A DNA stretch of 64,000 nucleotides, taken from contig JBGCET010000015.1 in NCBI GenBank assembly GCA_045106555.1, positions 1-64,000 of the forward strand, written 5' to 3'. Numbering within the stretch: the stretch's first letter is position 1; each line of letters begins with the position of its first letter. A program made the position numbers and the translations under genes. This document shows positions 17,201 through 25,701 of this stretch, piece after piece. The stretch comes from JANQOZ01 sp045106555. GTDB lineage: Bacteria; Pseudomonadota; Gammaproteobacteria; Xanthomonadales; SZUA-38. The notes under the pieces were generated by a model, which saw only the letters and a program-made list of their open reading frames with translations, made no database searches and had not been told where the DNA came from.

Positions 17201-19144
17201 ATCGCTTTGATCAAATACCGCGACGTCTCGAGAGTCGTGATTGTCGTCGCTAAGATTTTCTACACTGAAAATACCGCTGCCGTTGTTGCGCAGAATTTCA
17301 TTCACGCCGTTGTTGGCCAACACTAGGTCCAGATCGTTGTCGTTGTCCAAATCAGCCGCCACAGCGCCGTAGGTTTGGGCACTGCCGCCCGGGAATGTTG
17401 CCAACTCGGTGAAATTGCCAGACCCATCGTTGAGGTACAAACGATTCACACCCAGGTTGCCAAAGAACAGATCAATGCCGTTGATTCCATCCACATCTGC
17501 CGCCAACACCACTTGGGTCGCCTCGGTATCAGATGACACGCCCCCCCGCAGAGTGAAGCCTCCAACACCGTCGTTTTCATAAATGCGATTGACGCTGCCA
17601 TCGTTGGCGCTGACGTATTCCAAGACGCTATCGGCATCAATGTCTGTCAGAACACCATCGCGAGTGACGTCAGTCGCAGATCCCAGGTTGACACCCGGCC
17701 CGAGGTTGCTGCCATCGGTATTTAGGTATAGGCGGTTAACCCCGTCAACGGCCGCCACCAGATCTGGCGCAAAGTCGCCATTGACGTCGCCCAGCGCCAG
17801 ACCAAAGCTTGAAAAGGTGTCTGCTGCCAGGTCCCCCAACTCGGTTGGATTACGCAGGTCATTTTCCAGCCGAGTCAGTTGATCTGCCCCCACGTTAGCG
17901 CTAATCAACAGGCGGTCGACTATGGTTAAGAGATCCCACTGGTCCTGAATTTCCGGTGGGTCGGTAGCCAGTCCACTAGACGGCGGGCCATAGACCAACA
18001 CCCCTTCGCCGGTTGAAACATAAATCCGGTCGTTAGCGTCAATGTCCAAATGCTCAATACAGCCGGGACTGAAGGAAAGAACAAACTCGAAGGTGTTGGT
18101 ATATTTGAGAATATTGCAGGCATCAGCAACGTAATAAAACCCGCTGGAGTCCTGCACCACAGCCAACACCGTTCGAAAACCGCCGGGGCCGAAATTGGCC
18201 GGCGTCCATTGGAAAACCTCGCCCCCCTGCGGGGTGATTTTTCGAACCGAACCAAACTCAATGTTGCCGATAATGTCGCCATTGGCATTGAAATCGAAGG
18301 ACTCATAGGTGGCGCCCACAAAATCTGCCTGACCGACAGGAATCTCTCGCAGATAGGTGCCGTTCATGTCGAACACCTGAATACGCCCTCGATCCGCTAC
18401 ATGAACTTCGTTGTCTCGGCTGACCTGCAATGAAAAGGGCGCAAACTGATCAAATTGTCCAGGCCCCGACCCCGGGCTACCCCAGCGGGTAGCGAAGGTG
18501 CCATCGGCAAGAAATTTGTGCACCAGCCCCAGTTGGGCATCCGTAATGTAGATTGCGCCATCCCGATCGGTGGCAATGCTGCCGACGCCGCGAAATTGCC
18601 CGGGATCCGAGCCGTTCGCTCCGAAGCTCAGGTCAAAGGTATGGGGGCTGGTGTCCAGACCGTCGGCTGGCGGCAGATAGCGTTGAATTTCAGCGTCGGA
18701 AGCCAGATACACTACGTCAAGGTCGTCTATGGTAGCCCGGCCACCCGCGCCAAAGGCGACAACGAATTCGCCGTCAGAGGAGTATTTTTCGATCGCGTTG
18801 CCCGTGCCAACATACACAAACCCCTTGGAGTCGGTGGCCACGCTGCCGCTGGCGCCGGAGGCCGGATTCCATAAATCAACCAGCCGACCAGCCTCGTTAA
18901 ACTTCAACACACGATTGGAACCCTCGTCTATCACATAGACAAAGCCCTGGGGCCCAACCGCCACGCCTCCCAGGTTCGAAAAGTACCAGGGCTGTTGCAG
19001 CACTGGGAATACCCGCTCAAAGTCATAGCGCGTTTGACTCTGCGCTAGGCCACCGAGCAGTGCCAAAAACACCAGTACAACGGACCGGAACCGGGAAACA
19101 GCTGAGGTATTAACCATAGAAAAACGTCCATGTTGATGCTTCAC
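14267..19144 (-). CDS. Giant secreted NHL/FG-GAP protein with tandem C13-like caspase-fold domains
   Basis: 1625 aa. Signal peptide ends near residue 37 (LAQSQ). Order: NHL beta-propeller about 40-400; FG-GAP/VCBS-type repeats about 440-720 (DLDNDNDLDLVLANNG type); second NHL region about 740-935; C13/legumain-like domain about 920-1155 with His1017 (VDHGG) and Cys1059 (DACQSGSF); Ig-like linker; second C13-like domain about 1275-1505 in which Pro1370 and Asp1411 replace His and Cys, so it should be catalytically dead; Ig-like domain; tail FLFLNGFE. Start is GTG 19144 or ATG 19117. It lies 21 bp after the metalloprotease/vWA gene and so is probably co-transcribed. Likely an extracellular or surface protease; cleavage specificity unknown. 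Confidence 0.88.
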   Translation of the reverse strand: MKHQHGRFSMVNTSAVSRFRSVVLVFLALLGGLAQSQTRYDFERVFPVLQQPWYFSNLGGVAVGPQGFVYVIDEGSNRVLKFNEAGRLVDLWNPASGASGSVATDSKGFVYVGTGNAIEKYSSDGEFVVAFGAGGRATIDDLDVVYLASDAEIQRYLPPADGLDTSPHTFDLSFGANGSDPGQFRGVGSIATDRDGAIYITDAQLGLVHKFLADGTFATRWGSPGSGPGQFDQFAPFSLQVSRDNEVHVADRGRIQVFDMNGTYLREIPVGQADFVGATYESFDFNANGDIIGNIEFGSVRKITPQGGEVFQWTPANFGPGGFRTVLAVVQDSSGFYYVADACNILKYTNTFEFVLSFSPGCIEHLDIDANDRIYVSTGEGVLVYGPPSSGLATDPPEIQDQWDLLTIVDRLLISANVGADQLTRLENDLRNPTELGDLAADTFSSFGLALGDVNGDFAPDLVAAVDGVNRLYLNTDGSNLGPGVNLGSATDVTRDGVLTDIDADSVLEYVSANDGSVNRIYENDGVGGFTLRGGVSSDTEATQVVLAADVDGINGIDLFFGNLGVNRLYLNDGSGNFTELATFPGGSAQTYGAVAADLDNDNDLDLVLANNGVNEILRNNGSGIFSVENLSDDNHDSRDVAVFDQSDDQTVDVVVANFNQLNRLYRNEGGTFFGEDVDDRVEPTTSVVTASKQGFPRVIFGNLGTPNVYYNDNLSGTDQEVEFGGATSQTHDVLVAELGNLPPDAIRQGRQIRVGPSGMIYLADDDGRVLRFQPDGTFLASTPMINQPGGSVQRPFRLALDSNENLYVTGLPNYLVTKYASPTDLQSAQPHTFVQAFGSPDDSVVRRGLDVNPADELLISENNIQFAIYDTNFAPLGTLGERGFGPGFFDGAENIDLAPDGRLLVGEGGLSRLQVFTPGVTATDNARAIIVAGGGPYPGNALWDATQLNASFAYRVLVSQGFNADSIEYLSDNVDLDLSGNGVADVDGPATVANLQSAFTNFAAGAGALTVYLVDHGGFDTFRISGTEVMPASSLAGLVNAWQSAHPGAPLNIIYDACQSGSFMDDLQSAGDERVVIASSEADENAYFVSQGTLSFSNQFWTHIFNGLSLGQSFSLARSSQQATFVNQSPLLDADGDGSFNSATDLAVVANRFIGNGVVQNANAPQINGVSDPQTISDGSIATLTAIDVTDPDGIARVWAVLRPPGFNPAAADTPVQGLPIVDLNRVGDSDTFEATSDSFIAEGSYQVTVYAEDAIGNRAVPQVTSVTVNNPLRRRAIIVTGGSTQLQQRSRNAGRAFAALAEQGYGAAEESCSGSISLCDNACDNICYLSNDGVAGVDTSPTIDNLSDAITNWGTDDTQDLTLYLVAPRTANGFELSDTEVLTAPALKSLLDTAQQTNDGRVTVVIEGDNARPFMQELTAVAGQSRILIASTDTDEQATFLRAGQVTFSKFFWNQVLNGASVGQAFRFARSAIRFRQGSQQPQLDDSGNGVPNEFADGLVARNYAIGSGVLLAGDDPIIASLSVSDELTGDFEAITAEVTSTGTVNEVVAVVTRPNGQVISQSLTPVPGGAFSSPSYGLCGSAGEYQVAVYASDTEDNTSLPETTVVNRASDCDEFLFLNGFE

Positions 19145-19165
19145 TATAGCGCGAGTGCCTCTAGT

Positions 19166-22100
19166 TCAGAAAATTGAATTACCCTCAAAGCCCGACTTGA
19201 ACAGCTCGCCGATGGTCATCGCGACATCCCCAATTTCCGTGGTCTGGTCCGCGACCACCGTGGTGCGGATTGGCACGGTATTGACGCTGTTGCCCATGGG
19301 ATACACATCGTAGTCACCCGGCTTAAGCTCGTCACACATCACGTTTCCGTTTTCGTCTGGATAGGTTGTGGGCTCTTTGCAGTGCGACAAGGAAATACCA
19401 GCGGCACAGATCTGAACCATCGCCTGGCTTTGGGACGGGTCAAGCATCGGTGTTCCATCAGGGTTAAACAGCGTCAAACGCAAGCTGATGCTGCCGGTAC
19501 TCTGAGGCGGCATTAGCGTGATGGATTCCGTAGCAATGGTCTCATCCTCTTTCGCCGGGTCCGGACCCAGCCCGGTGCTGAAATAGCCAACGCTGATGGT
19601 GACCTCAGTGGGAAACGACACCGCAGGCAACTGCAGCTGGTGTCGGGAAGAAAAGGGAATCCCCTCACCGTCGGGTTCGGTATTGATGCCAAACCGCATG
19701 CTGATACTCGATGGGTCTTTGTTATACATGCTGAGCTGCAGATTCAGCAGCGGGTTGCTGGTCCGAGGATTACCATCGTTGATAACGATGTCACCCCACG
19801 GCAGTTCTGGCTGGGCGCGGGCGGTGCGGCAGAAAATACGGCTGGCGCGGCCCACATTCCCGGCCCCATCGGCGGGCTGAATTTGATAACAGTAGGTTTG
19901 CCCAGGCGTCAGGCCGCGGTCTACATATTCGCCGGTCATCAACTGATTGCCGGTCAGAGTCGCCACCGGTTGTAACGGTCCATCCACCACCCCGCGTTTC
20001 AGAGTTAATGATCCATAGCTGGGGCTACGAGGCAGTTTAATTAGCATGCTGTTATCGGCCAGGCCACCCTGTTGCACCACGTGAGTCAGCTCATGATCAA
20101 TGAAGGCTAGCTCCGCGCCGCGCAGGGCGTCGTCTTTGGCAAACAGTGGGTCACGGCCACCTTGAACTTCTGAACCATCGAGCTCACCGCCGCCGTCAGT
20201 GTCACTGTCGCAGGGGTCGGTATTGCGCTCGTATTCCTGAATGTTAAACAACTGGTCGTCGTCAGCATCGCCGGAGCCATCCTGAAAATTGGCGTCCAGA
20301 CATTCGTGGCGCGCCTCGTAGCGGTCAGGCAAGCCGTCAAAATCGCCGTCCGCGGGCGTGCCGCCGGTGCCCACATCAGCGATGGCCGCCGACTGATGAC
20401 CAACAAGCTCAATTTTCAGCACAGAACCGCCATTGGGGTTGGGCTGACTGAGTATGGCTCGTTGTTCAAAATTGATGGTGCCGCGCTGTCCCTGGGAAAA
20501 TTCATTGGTGAATCCCGTCGGACTCCCCGCGTTGGGTGTGTACTGAACCTTGCTGTAGTTCAAAAAGATTTCTTCTGTGGGTCGTACGCCGCCCTTTAGG
20601 TTCACCCCATTTTTTAGCGCCACGCGTTGCAGTTGATCTGTCACGATGGTGACGGTCTCCAAAGCCACCTCGCTGTTGCGGTTGGTCAGGTCGTTTATCC
20701 GTACCGTACTTTGCAGCAGGTCAGACTCGGCAAACGCCGTGAACTCATAGGTTGCCTGGCCCTCATACTCAACGACTTCTCCAGCGACAAAACCGTTGCT
20801 GATCTGTCCTTTTTCGGAGGGCAGATTGAGCGCCGTTTCCAGCCAGGGCCCTTCAGCAAGCCGGGTAAACGCCTGCACAATTAAGTCGCCGCGGGCATCA
20901 CCGGTCGTATCGATGGACAAACGCCATTGTCCAGGCTCCAACGCGCCTTGATTCAGCAGCGATATGACCCGGCCATCGAAACGACTGGGCTGGACATTTC
21001 CCGCTGGGTCAAGCACGCGAATCTGCGAAATCATGGACTGCGTAGAGACCGCTTCTCGGGCGGCCTGAACGGCTGGCAGCAGTAGCCCAACTGCCTGATT
21101 GGGAACAACGATGCTGAAATCCAGCGTGCTGTCAGGCGCCAGCGGCTGCGAACTTCCGCCAATCTGTTGGCGTTCGCGCCCGCCACCGAGCTTCAACACA
21201 GACTGCACCATCTCACTGGCTTCTACCCCATCACTGGGCACCGCCGCGTCATCCGTCACGTAACGATAGGTGCCGCCAGTTTCCCGGGCGATGCGGGCAA
21301 GCAGGGGTTGGTCCGCCGTTTGCCCAAGCGCAATGGTATGGATGGTGATCCCGGCCGTAATGACATCATTGGATACCTCGTCCCAATCTGGCCCAATACT
21401 CAAGGGGCCATCGCTGAACAGCAGGATCTCTTTTTTCGCGGGTCGCCCCGACGGTTCGTCATTGCTGAATGAAGCAAATGAGGTCCGGGCAAGTTCGATG
21501 GCGCTGCCAACGGCGCTTTCAGGACCCAGCGGTGTCAGGTTGTCCAGCGCAGCCTCAAAATCCGCCTGTTGATTTGAATCATAAGGCGCCAGAGTCGTGC
21601 GCGTCTGCGCGTTGATGGCATAGCTGATTAGGCCTGCGCGGAAATCGGCGCCCTGGTCAAAGTAGTTCAGATAGTCTTTGGTCGCGGCAATGGCACTGGC
21701 CAATTTCGGATCGGTGGAGGGATTGCCCATACTCAGGGACTGATCCATCAGCACATACACCCAGCGATTGTCGCGGGGATCACGATAGTAAACAGCATCG
21801 GAAAACGTTGACTCCAATCCGGCGAAACTGATCGACACATCGTGAGGACCCGCACTGTCTTGTGGCGGATGTTCGATATACAGCTGGTAACCCTCGCTAG
21901 TATTGAGCCCACCGGCCACGGTGGCATTTTTGCCATTGATGACCACCTCAAATTGGGTCGGGTCCAGGTTTTCGAATGACACACCGCGCCGCTGCGGCGG
22001 CAGCGTGACCGGCCCTACCGGGCCTAGCGTCAGATTTTGCGGCGGTCCGGGAGTGAGTGGGTCAATCGGATTGAGCAACGGCAGATCCGGCCCCAGTGTG

Positions 22101-23527
22101 TCCGGCGCGTTACATTCCACCGTAACAACACCGGCGACTGGGCCCTGCACCCCGGTTGTGGTGACGTAAATGTTTTCATAAGGATTGGCCGGCTGCTGAA
22201 ATTCCACCGCCCACTCCTCGTCAATCTTTTTGTAAAACCTGGCCGGCTGCTGGGAACTAATGGCACTGCCGCCCTGCCCTACTACCACGCCCCAGGCACC
22301 CAGCTTCGAGATGGTGGTACCAAACACCGACGAGGTGGGATCAAAGTCCACCCGTAGAATTCGGTTAGACACACAGCCACTAACATCAAAATCGAAATAC
22401 TGAACGGCATAGTGGTCGCTGAAAAAGTTGACTGTACCGTCGCTGCCGCCGGTGACTGTGGCCGAGTCGACAAAACCCACCTCAGCATAGTGGTCTGGTT
22501 CTGAGTCGGCCACCTGTTCTTCATCGCGATAGGAATAACGCTGGCGAAAACTGGGGGACTCGTTGCTCAAGTCCATATCCTTGACCAGGTTCGCCAGCAC
22601 AAAGCGACGGAATTCGCCCAGCAACGTGCGATCCGGGTAGTATTCCTGGATGGCCGCCTCGGTGATTTCCATTGACCCGGCACCATCGTCAATCTCCAGC
22701 GCTTTATCCCACCAGGTAACGAGAAAATCGACACCCAGCAGAGGCTCATCCGCGATGATGCCGGTTTGTTCCATCAGGTAGGTCCAGAACAGGGCTGCGT
22801 CGTAGCTTAAGCTCCACAGCGGTTTGTTGGTGTCTGGCAGGACGCCTTTGCTGGGTTTGCCCGCAAGGTAACCGTTGACCTGGCCCAGGTAGGGCAGTAC
22901 GCAGCTAGCTTCCGGGTCGGTATCCAGATCGAGGTAAAATTTATCCTGCAATGCCCTGGCCTGACCCTCGGTCACCCATTTGCCTAGCCCGCCGGGGGCT
23001 CCCGCATCGTAATACGCCCGTTGCCACATGTGCGCCATCTCGTGGCCCAACACCATTCGCACACAGGAGTTGCTGGCAACCCGGTATAAAGGTGCGGGAA
23101 TATGAATTGCATTGAACCGGGCACCGCCGTTGTCACAGTCGTCGCCATCCAGATTGGAACAGTCCCAATACCAGATATTGCGCTGGCCGCCAGAAAATAG
23201 CGTCTCCAGAAAGCCAAACGGTGTATTTCCGATATCCGTGTACGCCTCGTGGTAGCCCCTGGGGTTACCAATACTGTTGATTCCCAGCCGATCCACTGCC
23301 AGGGTGTCCATAAATAACTTGGCGTTAGGGTAGTAATCGCCGATGCGCTTGCCGTCTTCATCCAGTCCCTGATTGGTAGGGTCATCATCATTTCTCAAGT
23401 AGTAATCGGCACCACCGGAGCTGGTGAAGAAGTGATCGATATTGGTTGGCGGCGGATTTAGCTGAGCCCGCACTGGCGATGCCAACAATGTGATTGTCGC
23501 CAGAATTATTGCGATACTGCATTTCAT
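19166..23527 (-). CDS. Secreted metalloprotease-like / von Willebrand A protein with GFE tail
   Basis: 1453 aa, strong ribosome site GGGAGG before ATG. Signal peptide about 1-21 (ends VRAQ). An N-terminal gluzincin-like domain has H162-E-M-A-H166 and a third ligand candidate Glu187 in TEGQA. A vWA domain at about 587-780 keeps the MIDAS start D595-x-S597-x-S599. Further on are a calcium-binding thrombospondin-3-like stretch (about 1080-1110, D-x-D-x-D repeats), a fibronectin III-like segment (about 1130-1230) and a final beta domain. The tail LFKSGFEGNSIF carries the GFE motif four to ten residues from the end. First gene of a two-gene operon with the C13-like protein. Together they look like a surface proteolysis or adhesion system. 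Confidence 0.87.
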   Translation of the reverse strand: MKCSIAIILATITLLASPVRAQLNPPPTNIDHFFTSSGGADYYLRNDDDPTNQGLDEDGKRIGDYYPNAKLFMDTLAVDRLGINSIGNPRGYHEAYTDIGNTPFGFLETLFSGGQRNIWYWDCSNLDGDDCDNGGARFNAIHIPAPLYRVASNSCVRMVLGHEMAHMWQRAYYDAGAPGGLGKWVTEGQARALQDKFYLDLDTDPEASCVLPYLGQVNGYLAGKPSKGVLPDTNKPLWSLSYDAALFWTYLMEQTGIIADEPLLGVDFLVTWWDKALEIDDGAGSMEITEAAIQEYYPDRTLLGEFRRFVLANLVKDMDLSNESPSFRQRYSYRDEEQVADSEPDHYAEVGFVDSATVTGGSDGTVNFFSDHYAVQYFDFDVSGCVSNRILRVDFDPTSSVFGTTISKLGAWGVVVGQGGSAISSQQPARFYKKIDEEWAVEFQQPANPYENIYVTTTGVQGPVAGVVTVECNAPDTLGPDLPLLNPIDPLTPGPPQNLTLGPVGPVTLPPQRRGVSFENLDPTQFEVVINGKNATVAGGLNTSEGYQLYIEHPPQDSAGPHDVSISFAGLESTFSDAVYYRDPRDNRWVYVLMDQSLSMGNPSTDPKLASAIAATKDYLNYFDQGADFRAGLISYAINAQTRTTLAPYDSNQQADFEAALDNLTPLGPESAVGSAIELARTSFASFSNDEPSGRPAKKEILLFSDGPLSIGPDWDEVSNDVITAGITIHTIALGQTADQPLLARIARETGGTYRYVTDDAAVPSDGVEASEMVQSVLKLGGGRERQQIGGSSQPLAPDSTLDFSIVVPNQAVGLLLPAVQAAREAVSTQSMISQIRVLDPAGNVQPSRFDGRVISLLNQGALEPGQWRLSIDTTGDARGDLIVQAFTRLAEGPWLETALNLPSEKGQISNGFVAGEVVEYEGQATYEFTAFAESDLLQSTVRINDLTNRNSEVALETVTIVTDQLQRVALKNGVNLKGGVRPTEEIFLNYSKVQYTPNAGSPTGFTNEFSQGQRGTINFEQRAILSQPNPNGGSVLKIELVGHQSAAIADVGTGGTPADGDFDGLPDRYEARHECLDANFQDGSGDADDDQLFNIQEYERNTDPCDSDTDGGGELDGSEVQGGRDPLFAKDDALRGAELAFIDHELTHVVQQGGLADNSMLIKLPRSPSYGSLTLKRGVVDGPLQPVATLTGNQLMTGEYVDRGLTPGQTYCYQIQPADGAGNVGRASRIFCRTARAQPELPWGDIVINDGNPRTSNPLLNLQLSMYNKDPSSISMRFGINTEPDGEGIPFSSRHQLQLPAVSFPTEVTISVGYFSTGLGPDPAKEDETIATESITLMPPQSTGSISLRLTLFNPDGTPMLDPSQSQAMVQICAAGISLSHCKEPTTYPDENGNVMCDELKPGDYDVYPMGNSVNTVPIRTTVVADQTTEIGDVAMTIGELFKSGFEGNSIF

Positions 23528-23634
23528 CAGCGCCTCCCATTGGCTAGAATTTTCGGCGAGACTATTGATCCCGCACCTATCTATACGAAGACGAAGGTGA
23601 AAAACGACAGCGCCCGTGACACCAGGAGACGATC

Positions 23635-24107
23635 ATGCCGTTCAAAAATATTCTTGTAGCCCTCCATCCGGACGAGTCAGAGACCACCGCACTGAAACGC
23701 GCGGTCGCAATTGCTGGGCATTGTGGTGCAACCGTTCATCTACACATGGTGTTGTGGAAATCCAATTTGGCGCGTGATCTATTCCATGTTTCCGAGCAGG
23801 GTAAAGCCGACCAGGAAGCACTCATCGAACAGGGCAAGGAAAGGCTGAAGAAAATCAAAAACCAGCTGGACGTAACCGTGGGCCAAACCGTTGTTCATTG
23901 GGGCCCCCCTTTGATGCGCCGCTGCTGGACACCGTTAAAACGGAGCTTCCTGACCTTGTGGTGATGGCAACCAATCGGGACGATAAACCCAGCACCAGCG
24001 AGTGAGGCCGAAAAGGGAGTAAACCGCGTGATTTGATTCCCACCATGAACTGCGACCTGTTGCTGGTACCACACCCAGGCGCAAGCGGGATCTCCGCTGA
24101 AGGCTGA
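23635..24107 (+). pseudogene. Universal stress protein (UspA) pseudogene
   Basis: ATG 23635 begins a normal UspA fold (FKNILVALHP, RAVAIAGHCGATVHLHMV). At a six-C run (23904-23909) the frame is lost; one extra C would give HWGPPFDAPLLD, and the continuing frame reads TELPDLVVMAT as in UspA. A TGA at 24003-24005 interrupts the region that normally carries the G-S-x-x ATP loop, and the final strand (NCDLLLVPHP) follows before TGA 24105. Two lesions make a functional product unlikely. Confidence 0.8.
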
Positions 24108-24153
24108 ACGATATCCGGCATGATGCCCAGGCGTCAGCTCATGCCTGCCTTGA

Positions 24154-25434
24154 TCAGCCTTCAAACCCATCACGAAATACCGTTGACGTGGGTTCGTCGG
24201 CACCGATAAACGTCTCGAGAGTCCGAATCTCAAGATCAAAATCCCGGCTGACTTCCGACCGCCTTACCACTGTGCCAATGGCAGACTCGCCGGCCTCCGA
24301 CAGATGCAGGTCGCCCAGGCTTGCCGCCGAAAACCATCTCTGTCTTGCCTGAAATTGGTTGTCCGTGAGGGTGGCGCTGGCCCCGTTTCGTAAAGCAACC
24401 TCGCCGTCCAGCAGATTGCTGCGCACCTCAACATCGATGGTGGAGTCGAACCTTACTTCCACAGCGTTGGGATATGCGCCGTTGGTCAATACCGAGTTAT
24501 GCACAATGCTGGCACCTGGTGATGCGACGTAGATTCCCACGTCAACGGCGTAGGTCGCGGTCGAATCCCAGCGGATGAAATTGTTACGCACAACGCCGCC
24601 GCTGTGATCTGCCGAACCCACCAACCCTAATGAAACTCCTCTGGAAGAGTCGACAATGGTATTGCGGGCCACAACGGAATTACTGGACCCTTGCCACATC
24701 AAAATGGCGGGTCCGGCCAGGGACTGGTCTTGGCATTTGATGCCATAGATCAGATTGTCATGAATCTGCCAGCCGTTCACACCAATGGCGTCAATTCCGT
24801 TGGTGTAACAGGAGTTAGGGGGACTGCCTTCGGGATGAACGATGGCACCCACATGATAAAAAATCTCTGAATATTCAATGGTGACATCGTCAGCGCCTCC
24901 GCCGGAGGCTTTGATAATTTGTTGTCCGGCGTCGAAAAACCGGCTGTGCACCAAACGCACCCGTGCCGCGCCCTGATCCCCCTGGATAGCTACCGCGTGG
25001 TAATACACGTTCCCTACACTTAAATCGGCGATGGTGACGTCTGTGGCAGTAAAAATCTGAATGCCAAACGGCACCGATGTATTCAGCATCCCGGCACCCA
25101 GCAACACGACATCTGTTGGATCCCCCGTAGCGCCTCGAAGCTGAATATTGCTGATAGGGCTGGCTCCAAAGCGGCCTATGGTGAGCCTTCCGTCAACGCC
25201 GTTGGGAAAGTTGACGCTGTCCAGATCATAGGTTCCGGGCGCAATAACGATGGCCTGGTTGCTCCGCAGATTCCAGCAAGCGTCAGCCAGACCCTGAGCA
25301 CTGCTAACGTTAATTACGGAAAACGCTGGACCCGGCGGCGGAACGATCGGCGCTTGATCAGGTGTAGCAGCGTTGAGGGCTCCCAAGCCGCTGAACAGTA
25401 GCACTACCAGAAAGAACCATCGCATGGCGATCAT
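24154..25434 (-). CDS. Secreted right-handed beta-helix protein with GFE tag
   Basis: About 426 aa from ATG 25434 (ATG 25425 equally possible; the longer frame would need a TTG start). Signal peptide MRWFFLVVLLFSGLGALNAA. The body has the repeating short strands of a right-handed beta-helix (AVAIQGD, VTIEYSEIFYH, ILMWQGSSNSVV, VVRNNFIRW, IVHNSVLTNG). It resembles poly-saccharide lyase-like NosD/choice-of-anchor proteins, without an obvious catalytic triad. The tail is TVFRDGFEG. It converges with the broken uspA gene. Confidence 0.82.
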   Translation of the reverse strand: MIAMRWFFLVVLLFSGLGALNAATPDQAPIVPPPGPAFSVINVSSAQGLADACWNLRSNQAIVIAPGTYDLDSVNFPNGVDGRLTIGRFGASPISNIQLRGATGDPTDVVLLGAGMLNTSVPFGIQIFTATDVTIADLSVGNVYYHAVAIQGDQGAARVRLVHSRFFDAGQQIIKASGGGADDVTIEYSEIFYHVGAIVHPEGSPPNSCYTNGIDAIGVNGWQIHDNLIYGIKCQDQSLAGPAILMWQGSSNSVVARNTIVDSSRGVSLGLVGSADHSGGVVRNNFIRWDSTATYAVDVGIYVASPGASIVHNSVLTNGAYPNAVEVRFDSTIDVEVRSNLLDGEVALRNGASATLTDNQFQARQRWFSAASLGDLHLSEAGESAIGTVVRRSEVSRDFDLEIRTLETFIGADEPTSTVFRDGFEG

Positions 25435-25620
25435 GGTAACCAAACAAACCCATTGATTGTGGCAAATAGAAAAATAATGCTCCAAATTGACCTGACCAGT
25501 CTGTCAATAGCGCATTGGTGAAGAAATTCCACGGTGGTTTCCACGCCATTACAACGCTAGGCCCAACGCCATTGCTCAATACTCCCACGTTCCAACCCCA
25601 TTGACGATTGTGGAGGCTCT

Positions 25621-25701
25621 ATGAGAACTGAATCCGCAGCAGAGTTTTCCGCGCAGCACAACGCGTTGCCATTGGTCCTCATCAGGCTGGGCCCCCAATG
25701 A
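25621..25701 (+). CDS. Possible 26-aa leader ORF coupled to the glycosyltransferase
   Basis: ATG 25621 follows a good ribosome site (GGAGG at 25610-25614). The frame of 26 codons ends TGA 25699-25701, overlapping the glycosyltransferase ATG at 25698 as ATGA. The glycosyltransferase has no ribosome site of its own, so its translation may depend on ribosomes finishing this leader. The peptide has no known features. Confidence 0.4.
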   Translation: MRTESAAEFSAQHNALPLVLIRLGPQ

